Positions 24,120 to 38,900 of a stretch of 64,000 bases of DNA are shown here, piece after piece (position 1 is the first letter of the stretch; every line of letters begins with the position of its first letter). The notes beneath the pieces were generated by a model, which was not told the DNA's origin, searched no databases, and saw nothing but the letters and a program-made list of their open reading frames with translations. Origin of the DNA: Glandiceps talaboti (Eukaryota > Hemichordata > Enteropneusta > Spengelidae); contig NC_135559.1 of assembly GCF_964340395.1 (NCBI RefSeq), forward strand, positions 265,001 through 329,000, in the 5' to 3' direction. A program made the translations under genes and the position numbers.

Positions 24120-24955
24120 TTGTTAAGGAATATACAACTGGAGAGACTATTAAGGCATGCCATTATGTAGGTATTGGGATGATGCAAGACATGTTAGAGT
24201 ATAATCTATAGGTGTAGACTTTTGTACTCTTTGACGTCCTTCCTACTACTAGTAGTAGTACTACTGGGGGTGAGGATTTTGTTGTATGTTTAAATGTACC
24301 TGGAGTATTCTTCTTACCCTTCAGTTACTATCTAAATCGTAACAATACCGTTTAGGAACTACACTACTATCAACAGAACCTCAAACCTCATATAAGAAGC
24401 ATAAATAGATAAATGATTTAATGACTTAATTTAATTTCTGGATACTAAAATGTTAAAGCACCCTAATTATTATGCCATGTTGTCTCAAACTGGTTTGGTA
24501 AATGGACATTTGCAGATTTTACATTTTATTCTTTTCATATGTGAAGATTACATCAGCTATGGCACAGACATTACAATTCAAAATAATATTGTATCTAGGA
24601 CATTTTTCAACTTAACTTCCAACCAACAAAACATAACTCACACTATATCTTGTTTTTAAGATATTGTTTATTTTAAAATGTGTGGACATCACACATTACA
24701 ATGAACAATTTAAAAAAGACAACATAATTACATACAATCCTGAACATCTCAAAACAGTATTGAGTAAGTATAAAACAATGCTGTGGTTGATAAAAATCTA
24801 CCAAGTTTTGCCTAAACTATTGAAACAACTATTTCAAAATACAAAACTGGCAACACCTCAGACTGAAACTGGAAAATTGTCTTACACATTCAACTGAGTA
24901 ACCATTCATGTCTGCAAAAAATCATGGATCATTCCATGAACTCTTGTGGAAAGTC

Positions 24956-25078
24956 AGCCTAGAGTTAAATCATGTGGGGATTTTGAATATCTTCCCTTTC
25001 AAGTTTCACCTAGTGTTTCCAAATCTAGGCAAGAGGGGATACAATAGTCAAAATCCCCACACAACTTCACTCTAGGCT
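24956..25078. mobile_element. Foldback MITE-like element, 123 bp
   Basis: Left AGCCTAGAGTTAAATCATG then GGGGATTTTGA; right is the reverse complement ending ACTCTAGGCT. The outer 35-40 bases of each side pair. Intergenic between the convergent profilin genes. Confidence 0.55.
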
Positions 25079-26867
25079 AGTTAAAAGTTAATCCCTGCAA
25101 ATGTTTTCTGCAAGTGTCAAACTTGCAGGATTTTATTCATCCGTTCATTTGATCATTCTCTCCTCTCAGTATGTCATGTCATCTTTGATTCACATTTATC
25201 AGTAAGATCCTAGGGAAATGAGGCTTAATTGTTGATTTTTTTACCAATAAAATGACATATTAACAGAAACAAAATCACTAATTAAGCCTTGGTTTCCAAA
25301 GTAAAATGTACTAAGAATGTCTAAACCAATGACTTTGATCTTTTACATAATGCAAATACTATGATGGCAAAATACTGTTTTGCTGCAGTAAAGAGGAAAT
25401 CCAGACATTGACTGTACATAATTAATATAAATTGGTACAAGGTAATGTTCAGGTAGATCAAATTAGTGAAGGACAAATGACAACATATTAGAAGCTCCAT
25501 GGGTAATATACTCAGTTGAACTTCTTGGATGTGTAAGAATTTTGTAACCTATTTGTTTAGCACATTAATGAATATTATAGATCACTGGTACAAATTTATT
25601 CACAGGTTTGGAGTTTGAACAAAACTTGTCAGTAAATCTTACATGAGAGGAGTCACTTGCAAACTGGGAAGGCACTTTTGTGAATTCTTTTTACATTTAC
25701 TTGAATGTGATGAATGAAAATCTATCAAAAACTTGGCTATTGTCCAAAAGAGGACTTTCATGTTTATCAAAAGCTTGGCTATTGTCCAAAAAAAAGGACT
25801 TTCACGTTTATAAAATCAACTTTGTATCAACATATACAATACTATTTTCAAAACTTGTGTTAAAGTGAACAACAGGAATGGTAAAAGTTTAATAATACTG
25901 AGTTGTAATGAAAGTGAAAAGTGTCAAACTTGAGAACAACTCAAGAATACAATGAAGTCTTCTTACTGTAAGGTAACTAACTGAATATCTCCAAGAAGTT
26001 GTTGTAACAACTTTACTCAATCTCAATAAATCTACGAAATAGTTTTGGAAGTGTGAAATAGAGCTGCATCACTTGTTAGCATGAAGTTGGTACACATATT
26101 TACTAATTTTGCTATGTTATCTCAATCATTTAGTACTGTCTACATTTCTGATATGTTTTGTTTCATGTATGTATGTATGTATGTATGTATGTATGTATGT
26201 ATGTATGTATGTATGTATGTATGTATGCGATCATTGGACATTTTGTATTGCTTTATTATGCTAAATATGAAATAAACTTCATCATCAACAAAGTCTTTAA
26301 AAGATAAAACTGACAAATACATCTGTACATGTAAATAAACAGAGTTGTTGTAACTTAGAAAAGTAATATATACAAGAGCACTTTTGACTGTGAGAAAAAC
26401 TCAGTGGACAAACTTTCATGTATCTGTACAACTGACTTTGTAAATGTTCCTTATGGAAAATGATATAGACTTGTGTAACAGAAGACACTAAGCACATTGA
26501 CCTAACTCTACTCAAAGAGACTGAAGAGTTATTGCTGTATACATTTAATAAATTGTTATGATGATGGACATAAAGAGTGCCAACTATTAGAAGTCTTTCA
26601 GTTTAACTCTATTTAAGTCATTATTATCAGTATTTTTAATGGGGGTGGTAGGCAGGTAAAATCTATCAGAGTTCCTGTATGAAAAACTATGTAACTTTTA
26701 CTCCTTTCTGTTACCAGGGTTACCAACAAAGACACTGATTACTAGCAACAAAGCTATGCTCCTACAATACAACCGAAATCAAAACGGCAAAAAGAATATT
26801 AACATAGATGTCTGAATAAAACATTGCTTGCTTACTGTCTAAAATTTACTGTCCAAACTTGAGTTGG
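25079..26867. other. Gene-free stretch downstream of profilin-2
   Basis: No exon recognised. A short direct repeat (TCAAAA.CTTGGCTATTGTCC, near 25725 and 25768) and an (ATGT)n microsatellite at 26168-26226 are the only structures seen. Confidence 0.55.
26168..26226. repeat. (ATGT)n microsatellite
   Basis: About fifteen tetranucleotide repeats, intergenic. Confidence 0.95.
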
Positions 26868-26970
26868 TTTATTGCATAGATTGTACGTATAGAAACATGA
26901 TGTAGGTCTATTTCACCATTGTCTTCACTATTCCTGAAGAAGTCAACACCAACATACTACATTGATTCTT

Positions 26971-29900
26971 TTAGTAACCTTGTCCTTTGAGATAATCACC
27001 AAGGCTTCCAACAACTTTGTTTGCAGTTCCTGCTGGTGTTGCTGTTGCATATATACCAATTATAACAGCTGTGAAAGAGATAATAAAAGGTCTCATATAG
27101 CATCCCTTATTTTATGGCCAATAGTTCACTGAAAATCTTCATGAGAAAATAAAAACAACACCTATGGTGCTGTAGCACAACTGTATTTGGATGTTGCTAT
27201 AAGTGGGGTCTTGTTGCTAGGTATATTTGCATACAATTTTTGAATTTTTATTCACTTACTTACCTACCCACCCGTTATCTTTATAATATGTATCATTTCA
27301 TTGTTGCTAAGGGTGAGGTCATGGTTGCTAGGGCCAACTGTGTCAAAATGTTTTGAATAACTGATGCAATCATTTTCATTTGAACAATTTTCCATGTACA
27401 TGCTCTAACTAATGTCCACACCAAGGCAATCGGTTGGGTGGTTTTTGACTTTAAGTCATACACACAGACATTTCACCATGCCTATAGCACACTGAACCAG
27501 TTCAGTTGCACTAAATACTAAATATGATACAGGGGTGAACAAATCCACTGGTCCTGGGTCCGGGACTAGCGATTCTTTTGGGTGGACCACACAAATTTTA
27601 CCTTGTCTGGTCCGTCGGACCAGTAACTTACTGTTAATAACTATGTTAAAAAGTTGTCTGAATACACAGATTCATAGGTAAGATTTAATGTTTCACATTA
27701 GCGGGACCTGGGACCACTAATTCTTTCAGCAGGACCACTGGATTCTTTAAGACACTGGTCCAGAGACCACAAGTTCACAAAATGATTTGAAATGAAATGA
27801 TTCTGTGATATTATTCATGATTGATGTAGCCACACCTCCAGAAGTCATTATCAAACACTTGTATGTTACATTTACATAAAATCATATGTAAATGACATGT
27901 AAATTATTGCATGTCAGCTTCATGTGTTGCTTGCACTTAGCATAATGCGTGTACATTTACACGAGTCATGTGAATAATGAGAGTCTTGGGACTACACTGT
28001 CAATGTCATCAACCAGACTACTGGATGAGAATTTCAAACCATTACTATCAGCTTTGGAAATTAAGTTATGACAAGCAGAGAATACAAGGCTATGAGGTAT
28101 GACCAGCTAACTATGTATCTCAACAGTGCAGTGAATACAAGGCTATGAGGTATGACCAGCTAACTATGTATCTCAACAGTGCAGTGAATACAAGGCTATG
28201 AGGTATGACCAGCTAACTATATATCTCAACAGTGCAGAGAATACAAGGCTATGAGGTATGACCAGCTAACTATGTATCTCAACAGTGCAGTGAATACAAG
28301 GCTATGAGGTATGACCAGCTAACTATGTATCTCAACAGTGCAGAGAATACAAGGCTATGAGGTATGACAAGCTAACTATGTATTTCAACAGTGCAGAGAA
28401 TACAAGGCTATGAGGTACGACCAGCTAACTATGTATCTCAACAGTGCAGTGAATACAAGGCTATGAGGTACGACCAGCTAACTATGTATCTCAACAGTGC
28501 AGAGAATACAAGGCTATGAGGTATGACAAGCTAACTATGTATTTCAACAGTGCAGAGAATACAAGGCTATGAGGTACGACCAGCTAACTATGTATCTCAA
28601 CAGTGCAGTGAATACAAGGCTATGAGGTATGACCAGCTAACTATGTATCTCAACAGTGCAGAGAATACAAGGCTATGAGGTATGACCAGCTAATGATGTA
28701 TCTCAACAGTGCAGAGAATACAAGGCTATGAGGTATGACCAGCTAATGATGTATCTCAACAGTGCAGAGAATACAAGGCTATGAGCTGAGGTATGACCAG
28801 CTAATGATGTATCTCAATAGTGCAGAGAATACAAGGCTATGAGGTATGACCAGCTAACTATGTATCTCAACAGTGCAGAGAATACAAGGCTATGAGGTAT
28901 GACCAGCTAACTATGTATCTCAACAGTGCAGAGAATACAAGGCTATGAGGTATGACCAGCTAACTATATATCTCAATAGTGCAGAGAATACAAGGCTATG
29001 AGGTATGACCAGCTAACTATGTATCTCAACAGTGCAGAGAATACAAGGCTATGAGGTATGACCAGCTAATGATGTATCTCAATAGTGCAGAGAATACAAG
29101 GCTATGAGGTATGACCAGCTAACTATGTATCTCAACAGTGCAGAGAATACAAGGCTATGAGGTATGACCAGCTAACTATGTATCTCAACAGTGCAGTGAA
29201 TACAAGGCTATGAGGTATGACCAGCTAACTATATATCTCAACAGTGCAGAGAATACAAGGCTATGAGGTATGACCAGCTAATGATGTATCTCAATAGTGC
29301 AGAGAATACAAGGCTATGAGGTATGACCAGCTAACTATGTATCTCAACAGTGCAGAGAATACAAGGCTATGAGGTATGACCAGCTAACTATGTATCTCAA
29401 CAGTGCAGAAAATACAAGGCTATGAGGTATGACCAGCTAACTATGTATCTCAACAGTGCAGTGAATACAAGGCTATGAGGTGTGACCAGCTAATGATGTA
29501 TCTCAACAGTCCAGAGAATACAAGGCTATGAGGTATGACCAGCTAACTATGTATCTCAACAGTGCAGTGAATACAAGGCTATGAGGTATGACCAGCTAAC
29601 TATGTATCTCAACAGTGCAGTGAATACAAGGCTATGAGGTATGACCAGCTAACTATGTATCTCAACAGTGCAGTGAATACAAGGCTATGAGGTACGACCA
29701 GCTAACTATGTATCTCAACAGTGCAGTGAATACAAGGCTATGAGGTATGACCAGCTAACTATGTATCTCAACAGTGCAGTGAATACAAGGCTATGAGGTA
29801 TGACCAGCTAACTATGTATCTCAACAGTGCAGTGAACAGGCTAGCTGATGCATGAATTATATAAGGCGAGATTAGATAGTTTCCAACCAAACAGGTCAGT

Positions 29901-32900
29901 TCAATGGGTTGAAGAGAGCTAAGAGGTATAACGAGCCAGCAATGTATCTCAACAGTGCAGTGAACAGGCTAGCTGATGCATGAATTATATAAGGCGAGAT
30001 TAGATAGTTTCCAACCAAACAGGTCAGTTCAATGGGTTGAGGAGAGCTAGGAGGTATAACGAGGAGCCAGCAATGTATCTCAACAGTGCAGTGAACAGGC
30101 TAGCTGATGCATGAATTATATAAGGCTACATTAGATAGTTTTCAATCAAATAGGCCAACTCAGCCCAACAGCCAAGTCCAGGTTTTAGGATATGCCGATA
30201 CAACCATGTAAACATTGACATTGAGTCCTACATGTAGCTCAAAACAATTATTTTAACTTATATTTCATAGACTGTACGAACAACTTATTGCTTCCAATTT
30301 TTGGTTACAGATCTTTGTAGACTTACTTTTAGCTGTTTTAATTATACAAGCACCTTCTTCACCTCCTCTCTTAGCATAAATAGATTCAGGATCAGATCGG
30401 AGATATGTGAACTTTGCACCACCAAGTTTAACACCACCAGCTTGAAGTGCACTTGGATCACCTTTGAAAGCTTTCACTAAGTTTTCAACTTCTTGTGTTG
30501 TACACTGTAGATAAAACAACATAACAATTAAAGGACTCTGAGAAAATAAATGATATGATTTGAAAATGACTGACTAGATTGCATGCTGTTTTACAACTTT
30601 GTGTTGTGACTTGCAACACTGATTTTGAGTACATTTGTGGTTGCCAGAAAACATTTAATAATACTTAATAAAACATAGAGATATTTGTTTCTTTTGTCAA
30701 AGTTGTTCTGCTTATTCAACTAATGAACATATAGAGTCACAGCACACTACCTCTATCATGTAATCGCAGCTGTGTGACATGTCATAACATGCTCTAGAAT
30801 GATTTGCTTGAAATGATAATTAAATATATCCATAATTAATGCACAATTTCACACATTTCATGTGTGAAAACGACTATGTGTGAGAAATTTACAAATTAAA
30901 CTCAATTGTTATAATATACATTTTCAATATTTGATTTGGACAAAAACATACTAGAGTGGCAATTAAGGTTTTGGCTTACAAAGATAGACACAAACTAAAA
31001 CTACTCATGGCTGATTAGGACAAGTATAAAGTTGGCGTCAGATTCAGATTCAGATTCAGGTAGCGCGTCATATTGAGTGTCAGATAGCCTCAGATCCAAA
31101 GACACCCGACGGACTCAATCAAAAACCTGAAATAATACCGTTGACAGGGAAATACTCCGCTTCACAACCTTTTGATGGAAGGAGGAATGTCTCTGCTTGC
31201 ACTATTTTTATTTGGGAAAAATACCTGAAATAGAGTTGAAATACTTACCACCGAGACATTGATAGCCCCATGTTCAGCCACTGTATGTTCGTTGGCTGAT
31301 ACATTTTGCCAATAATGTACAATGCATCAGTAAAGATGTCAGTAAAAATTTAAGTTTACATATGTAATATGTTGCCATTTTTAAAAATTTAAATCTAAAA
31401 TTTAAAAATTGTGCAAGCAGAGACATTCCACCCTCCATCAAGAGGTTGTAATGCGGAATCTTTCCCTGTAATCTCAACGGTATTATTTCAGGTTTGATTG
31501 AGTCCGTCGAGCGTCTTCAGATCTGAGGCTATCTGACGCTCAATATGATGCTCAATATGACACTACCTGAATCTGAATCTGAATCTGATGCCAACGCCAA
31601 CTTTATACTCGTCTGATTAGGCCATGCTAGATTACTCAAGTGGGTAGTAGCAGTGCCTTTCTGTTATGGATATAATCACCCTGTAATCAAGATAGTGTAC
31701 ACATCTGAAGTCCACAAATAGTCCAGTTGCCAGAGGTGGTTTTTGGGAATTAACCTTGCAATGTGAGTTATATATTAAATGTTTGTTTTCAGATTCCACC
31801 TCAGAAAGGTGTCCTGATAACATATCTGATGGGTGCCACTGGCGCACCCTTGGGCATTTTGTTATATCACAAGAAAACCAAAATGCCATGTATTGCTATG
31901 GGTAAATATGGGCTTTCGGTAGGCTTAATACTTAATGCCTATAAAACAATGCAAATGTTACTTAAAAGTCATTCAAATCTTACATAGTGTATTTAATGAA
32001 TTATCAGCCAATCACAAAAATATTTCAAAAGTTTTAAATGTAAAAAATATCATAAGTAGGTCAAAGATCAACAAAATGACATCATTTTGAGTTCTTATAG
32101 CTTAATAATGAGTGTTTTCTGTGTATTTTGTGGGTACATACATGTATCATTCAGATCTTAGTGAGCTGAAACCTCAATTGCCGCTGTTGTTTCAACAGTG
32201 GCATTATTTATCTTCCACTAGCTGAACTGGAAATAGAGGAACAGTAAGCATGAAATCAGTACAGTGGCTAGAAGATAACTAAACTTAAACAAAAAGCCAA
32301 AATTTACAACAATCGGCTAAAATGTTGAATGACTTTTCACACAACGCATCATCGCTAACATAGAGTATGGTAACACTACTGTGGAAACCAAGCTTTCAGC
32401 TTACTGAGATTGATACAAACTGAAACTATTGTATTGTTATTCAGAAACCAAGGGACACAAACTGAAATTAATGATGTTTGGAAACCAAGCTTTCAGCTTA
32501 CTGAGATTGATACAAACTGAAACTATTGTTATTCAGAAACCAAGGGACACAAACTGAAATTAACGATGTTTGGAAACCAAGCTTTCAGCTAACTGACATG
32601 GACATCAACTAAATGTTACCGGTAGATGTGGTAAATTACACATTGTCAAGTGGGTGATAGTGGTGCCTAAAAAGAGTGAAAACACTGGCAATTCCCTAAA
32701 ATGTACAAGGCAAGATCATGGAAGTGATCAGAAATACCCTCCTACTCTGGTAGCTGTCACATTAAATTGTTGAAATAGTTCTTTCATGTGGGAATTCAAG
32801 ATTTGAGTTGTAGTTTATCATAAACACAATTTTTAAACATCTCTCAAAAGGCTTAAATTATTGCCAAGATCTTAACAGAAAGTTCAGTTCACACGTAAAT

Positions 32901-35900
32901 ACAGAAGGCTTCATACTTGCAGGCATAAACACCATCTGTTCAGTATAACAATATAGCTGACATTTTGCAATCATTCAACATAAAATTTGCCAGGGATGTG
33001 CATATGTTTGTTTTACCAGAGACATGGGATGGCAACACAAGCAAATAAAATCATTAATATGCAAACCACTGCATGCAATGTTATAAGTCCTTGAAATGTG
33101 AATTGATACCAGGGTCTCTATATTGTGTTTAGTAGTGAACACTGATCATGTAGAACAAAGTAGTAAGTATAGTAATGAATCAGCTTACAAATTTAAATGT
33201 TTTAAAATATTGGTAATTTGGAATTTAAGAAATTTAAAATATGAAACAAAATAAATAGATTTGCTGACACTTCAGAGTACCCCTGAATCCATGTATTTAT
33301 TTTTGGGCATGACACTTTCCACTATGTAAGAAATATACACATGACATACTTATCAAGGTAAATACTATAGTAATAAATATATTTTCAGTAATTTAGTAAG
33401 CTTTTTTTTCTTCAGCTAATTGAAATCTGAAACAGTATAAACATCACATAGGAACACAGTTACACTGTAATGTGTTACAAGTAATAAAAACAAAATACCA
33501 AACTGTCATTAAAAGCTATTTGCTGTTCTCCGTGAACCCTTGGATAAAATTCTCTTCAGTATTTGCTTAAAACAAAAAGAAAAAGTCTGGTAAATAATTT
33601 CCAACACTGTCACATGTTTATATTTTTACTTCTACTTTTTACAACACAACCTAGACTGTCGACAGTCGTTCATGCCTTTTTTGCTACGTTTCATCTAAAA
33701 CAAAGTCGTCGCCTTGCTCCATAGCACTGAATACTAACACGTACTGATAGGAACAGCGAGTGCCAAAGGTACGTGTCTTCGGCACTTGCTGTTGCTATCA
33801 GTACACGGTTATAGGATTGGACCAGATTGGAGCAAGGCAGCGACTTTAGTTTAGATAAAACGTAGCAAACAAAGGCACAAACGACTGTCTAAACACAACC
33901 CTATATACAATAAGCTTTCACTAAGTTTCAGTCATCAAAAACATACTGCAAACATATCAAGTAAAAGTATGTACATTGTTCATTATATGTATTTCTTAAT
34001 CTTTATAATTTATGCTCCAAATATTGTTTATTGATTGCAGTATTGACATATACTGATAAGTCTTTATGACTGACATTTACAAAATTTGTACGAAATATTG
34101 ATTGGTAGCAACTTTGGTATGCAGCGAGTCACAAAGTGCACTGACCTTTGACCTTCAAGTCTGACCTAGAGAATACATGAATGTCACTGCTTGGGGATAA
34201 GTTCTATCAGACGGTGGAGGGTCTACGGTTCTACAAACACGGTTTAAATATTGTGGCTGAGACAGGACCAATGGGGGTTTGTTTTATTCAAGTAATATGC
34301 AGTTACATTAATTTATTAATATAATACATAATGGTTCTTAATAAAGCATACTCGCCTACTGGTCTCTAGGAAATATGGTGAACATAGTGGGGCAATATTA
34401 ATAAAAGATTTGTTGTTGTTGAAAGTATTATAAGGTAACAGTGTATTTATTGAGATATGATATTACAACAATGTCCTTAATATAATAACTGTGCTTGGGA
34501 GATTACATAGTCTGACACTGCAGCTGTGTTTTTTATTTACCATATTACTGATTAATATCGGCATGATAAAATACACACATTGACGACACTTGCTATTAAG
34601 ATTTTACCAAGCCTGGCTGACAACTTTGCATTCCAGTGAGGTTTTCATTTGAATTTACTCATGAAATGCACAAATTGACCTTGAGGTTTGACCCTGTGAA
34701 ATGTCTACGTCCTTATTGTGACAAATAATACTAAAGACAAGGTTGTTTCTCAACATGCATGAGGGTGGATGTGTAACAGTTTCTCTGGTGTCAGTGTTTC
34801 CAATTCAACCCAAAAATTCAAATCACAGGCCCAAACCAAGTTTATGTATAAGCCTTTTACTGGACTCAAGTGAAAATACTTGCATAAAATCTCAATTAAT
34901 TAAACTAATGTTGATGCATGGCTTCTTAAGTTCTATGACATGACAATTGTCTTCTGACATTGTTAGAACAGATGTTTGCATAGTAGGAATTTCCTTAACA
35001 ACATTTTTGTATAATAAATTACATCATGAGATCATTTAAAAAGTTATAATCTTAAATAAAACCAGTTTGAGTTCAGTCAATTACAAAATGATAATTAATT
35101 ACGCTTCTGTAAATTTAATAGCTTTTAAATATGCAGCTAAAATTAATGTGTAAACTAAGATTGTACCTCTTTTAATAATATTGGGTATATTTCTACATAA
35201 ATGGATCATCTTATTACATCTTACTTCAAGGGTATTTCATGAGTCATACATCATAATTTGGAAGGCTATATAGGAAGGGTTTGTGTAAAGTGGTGACATA
35301 TTAACAGTATAGTTATTTACTTGGTTTACTTAATAATTTGATGTCTTCATGAGTACACAATATATGTAAATTGTTGTCTGTGTAGACATGCAAATCACAT
35401 GGGTAGTTTTAGCAAGACAGATTTTAATCAATTCACCAATTTACTTTAATATATATAAATCATTGTGGAAAACCACTTTTTGTTGAAGCCAATGTTTAAC
35501 TCATTGATTTGATGAAATGTTAACTTTTATGATGTATTGTAAATAAATAAATTCATGATTTATTTGGTTCCAACTCACTGATTATTGATTTTTTATTCAT
35601 TAAAGGTTTACATAAATCAGGAAGACCTGGCCACCTATAAACAAGGACCCCATGGGTTGAATGTTAAATGCAAGAGGAAACCTGCCTTGTTTGGGCAAGT
35701 CAAACTGAACAGCACTTTCCTAAAAACATAGCAAATTTAATCAAACCCAGATCTGACAGGACAGGAACCCCAACAGCAGTGTTATTAGGTTTGTGGTATA
35801 ACCACTTAGCCACAGACAATTGTTAGGCCAAAGGGCCAAAGAAAAAAAGTTGTTTGGTTCCAGTTACCCCATCCCACCTAGTTTTTCACGCCAATCCTAA

Positions 35901-38900
35901 ACTTTTTTTTACGTATATGAGAAAAATAATAATATTTGCAAAAATCATGAAGTCTCGCAAGAAATAGTGGGTGCGGAAACTGCCATCAACTTAAAAAGAC
36001 AATATAAAACTATTTCTCCAATCTGTAATGGCTGTACATCTAATAGGAATAAATAAACAACAGAGAACATTTGGAAAACAATGGAAAACCTGAACTAGAC
36101 ACTCACTCACACACACACACATGAAAAAAAAAAAATCAAAAAAAAAAATCTACCTACCCTTTTTTAAAATTGAATGTAATCGGAACCACACAATTTTTTT
36201 ACGCCTTATAATTATGGAACATTATAAGTCCAGTGAACTAGTCAATCTAAACAGGTAGAATGAAATTTATCCATTTAATTAATCCCATCAATACAGAATT
36301 GTTATGTCTTGATCTGTCTGGCATGTTTACATTAACATGCAACAATATTCTATATTTTAGTCATGCCTACAGATAATTAGTACTCATACATGTAATGCAA
36401 TATCAAATATATGCAATGAACCTTTGATACAGATAGTACAATATAATAGTAGTTTATATTTATTTGACCCAAAATTATGTTTTTATATAAAATTTAAGAA
36501 ATTAATTAAGAAAATATAAGAATTTACATTTAACTTAAATTACCAAGTACCATACTTTCATATTCCAACATCTGCCTCCTTTTTATTTTGTCATGACATT
36601 AGTACATTTTTATTCGTTATTGGCAGAGTGGAGACTGATGGAATACTTGAATAACCAACAAACTGAAAACCCTGCTACAATAAAATTTCACATAAACGAT
36701 TTTCCTATCATGAATATACATATGCAATTCTAATTTCCATTCCAATAAACATCCCCATATCATTAGCCCACTGTATCTAAAATTTTACTAACGTATGGTG
36801 GATTTGTGGTGAATGTACTGAAGGTATTAGTAATCCTGACTAGACAACTGTCATTAGGACCAGGATGTTCACCACTTCTTAATCACGACATGATTCATGG
36901 CTGAATAACCTAGTAATATATCAAGAATGATAGGCACGGATACAGGTCATTAAACAGAGGAATAGGAACAAAAACTGAAAATATGACACACCAGTCAAAC
37001 ATTCCCTTTATTTCCCCTACCAGGAAACTATAATGTATTCATTTATAATGCTATGCTTTTGTTGAGATATCACCTAAATGTGAACAGTAACACGATTTGA
37101 TTATTTATCCATAATTCTCATGCCAATACTTTGAATACAACTTCCGTGATTTCATAGTTTTGAATGATATCATGAACACCAGAGCAGTTTGTCCTATAGT
37201 GAAAGCAGAGGAAAGTACAAAACATGTTTTGATGAGGAAGTGAGAATAAAGGTACATTGTACCTTACGCTGACCTGTAGGCTAACAATATTGTTTACAGA
37301 AAGATCTGGATTTTTCTTTAGAGACGAACAAAACAAATCATTGAAATCCTAAGGTCAAACTTTACATACCTGGTAATTTCAAACAGAACATCAAATTTAG
37401 TTGCTTTTCCACTTGAATTTACCACTTGAATACCACTACCCCCCCCCCCCCCCCTCTTTACGCTATACTCTCCTCTCCATATCACTTTACACTGAAACCA
37501 TGACAACAGTGTGGTATGATAACAAATCATTGCCATATTTACATGTTTGCCAGGTACACTCAAGGTTTTTTTCTTCTGTTCCTTTTTGGAGTGACAAACA
37601 AGCCCCTAATCTTAAGTTAATGGTCTGCTGATGAGTCACAATACAATACTACAATAACAGTTATTGATTAAATGGTCCTTCAGGGACACTATGAATACAA
37701 TGCGTAAACTTTAAGATATGGTTGGACACCACAACTATGTTAAATTAGGACTCAAAGAAACAAATGATGTATTTGTACAATTTTGAACATACCAAGAAAC
37801 AGAAAACTGATGTGACAATATTCAAATTATGTCTGATCAAAGAAATGAAAACACATATAAACCATCTAACAAGTATTGCCCAATAACAGGGGGAATGTTC
37901 AGTGTTAGTGCAGGAGGAAATGAAAGTAGGGTCTGTGTTGATAAACTACTTTTACTGTTATTTTTTGGGTCATGATATTAGTAATCTTTGAAAATTTCTG
38001 ATTTTCACACTATTTTGCTCAGACTCTAACAATAAGGTTGGCAGGGAAAACTAGGTAGGGTTGGTTATTGGATTGGAACCCCATTATTTTTATTTTGTTT
38101 TGTTTAATTAGCCTGAACCTATGTTTTAATTACAGGATACTTCATGAAGAGTTTGTACAGGTTTAGAAATCTTTGTACACTTCTATAGCATGTACAGTAT
38201 AACCTTAGGTCTCAAACACCCACATCCACAATATTGCGGTTAAAAAACTGCACCCACTGCTGTCAGATCACAATGAACAGTTTAAGGTCACACAGTATGT
38301 ATTGAGTATCTACTATCACTCCTCCACAGGACAATGCACAATCATATATTATACTCTCAATACATTATTCATCCACACCCATCATAGACAGTGGTCAATA
38401 ATGCTGATGATGATGTATTGTCAAGTAAATTAGGTCACAAGTAAATAAACAGTAAAATGAGCTTTTCCAAAACGTCACGATGACAGACCAACCCATTTTT
38501 ACACCCCCCCCCCCCTTTTTTTTTTGCAACATCCATGTTTTTGTGGACATCCCAGATAAGTATGTAGCCCCTTTCCATGGAAACCATTGCCATGAGACAA
38601 ATATTTGAACATTTTCTGCAGGTGGTTTAAAATTCTGAAAACTGGGGCAAGTTACGATGAGATTGGTAGATTTTAAATGATTTTTTAAAAAGTTAACAAC
38701 AGTTAAACAAATGTAATACATTCATTAGCCATAGCTCTCTTGTTGATGTTTTCCTTATTTCTGAACACATCTGACAAAAAGTTCTACTTGTATTGTAATT
38801 TGTTTTGAATGCTATTTATATAATGCACAGCTCAGTGACTTTAAAATTATCACACACACTTGATATTTGAAACAAATTGGTACAGAAAGTTTTGGGAAAT

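Noticed and set aside
31763-31987. Hydrophobic 74-residue ORF (GATGAPLGILLYHKK) as a possible membrane protein
   Set aside because: No matching exon neighbours, no recognised family, and it is on the strand opposite profilin-2 within its intron.
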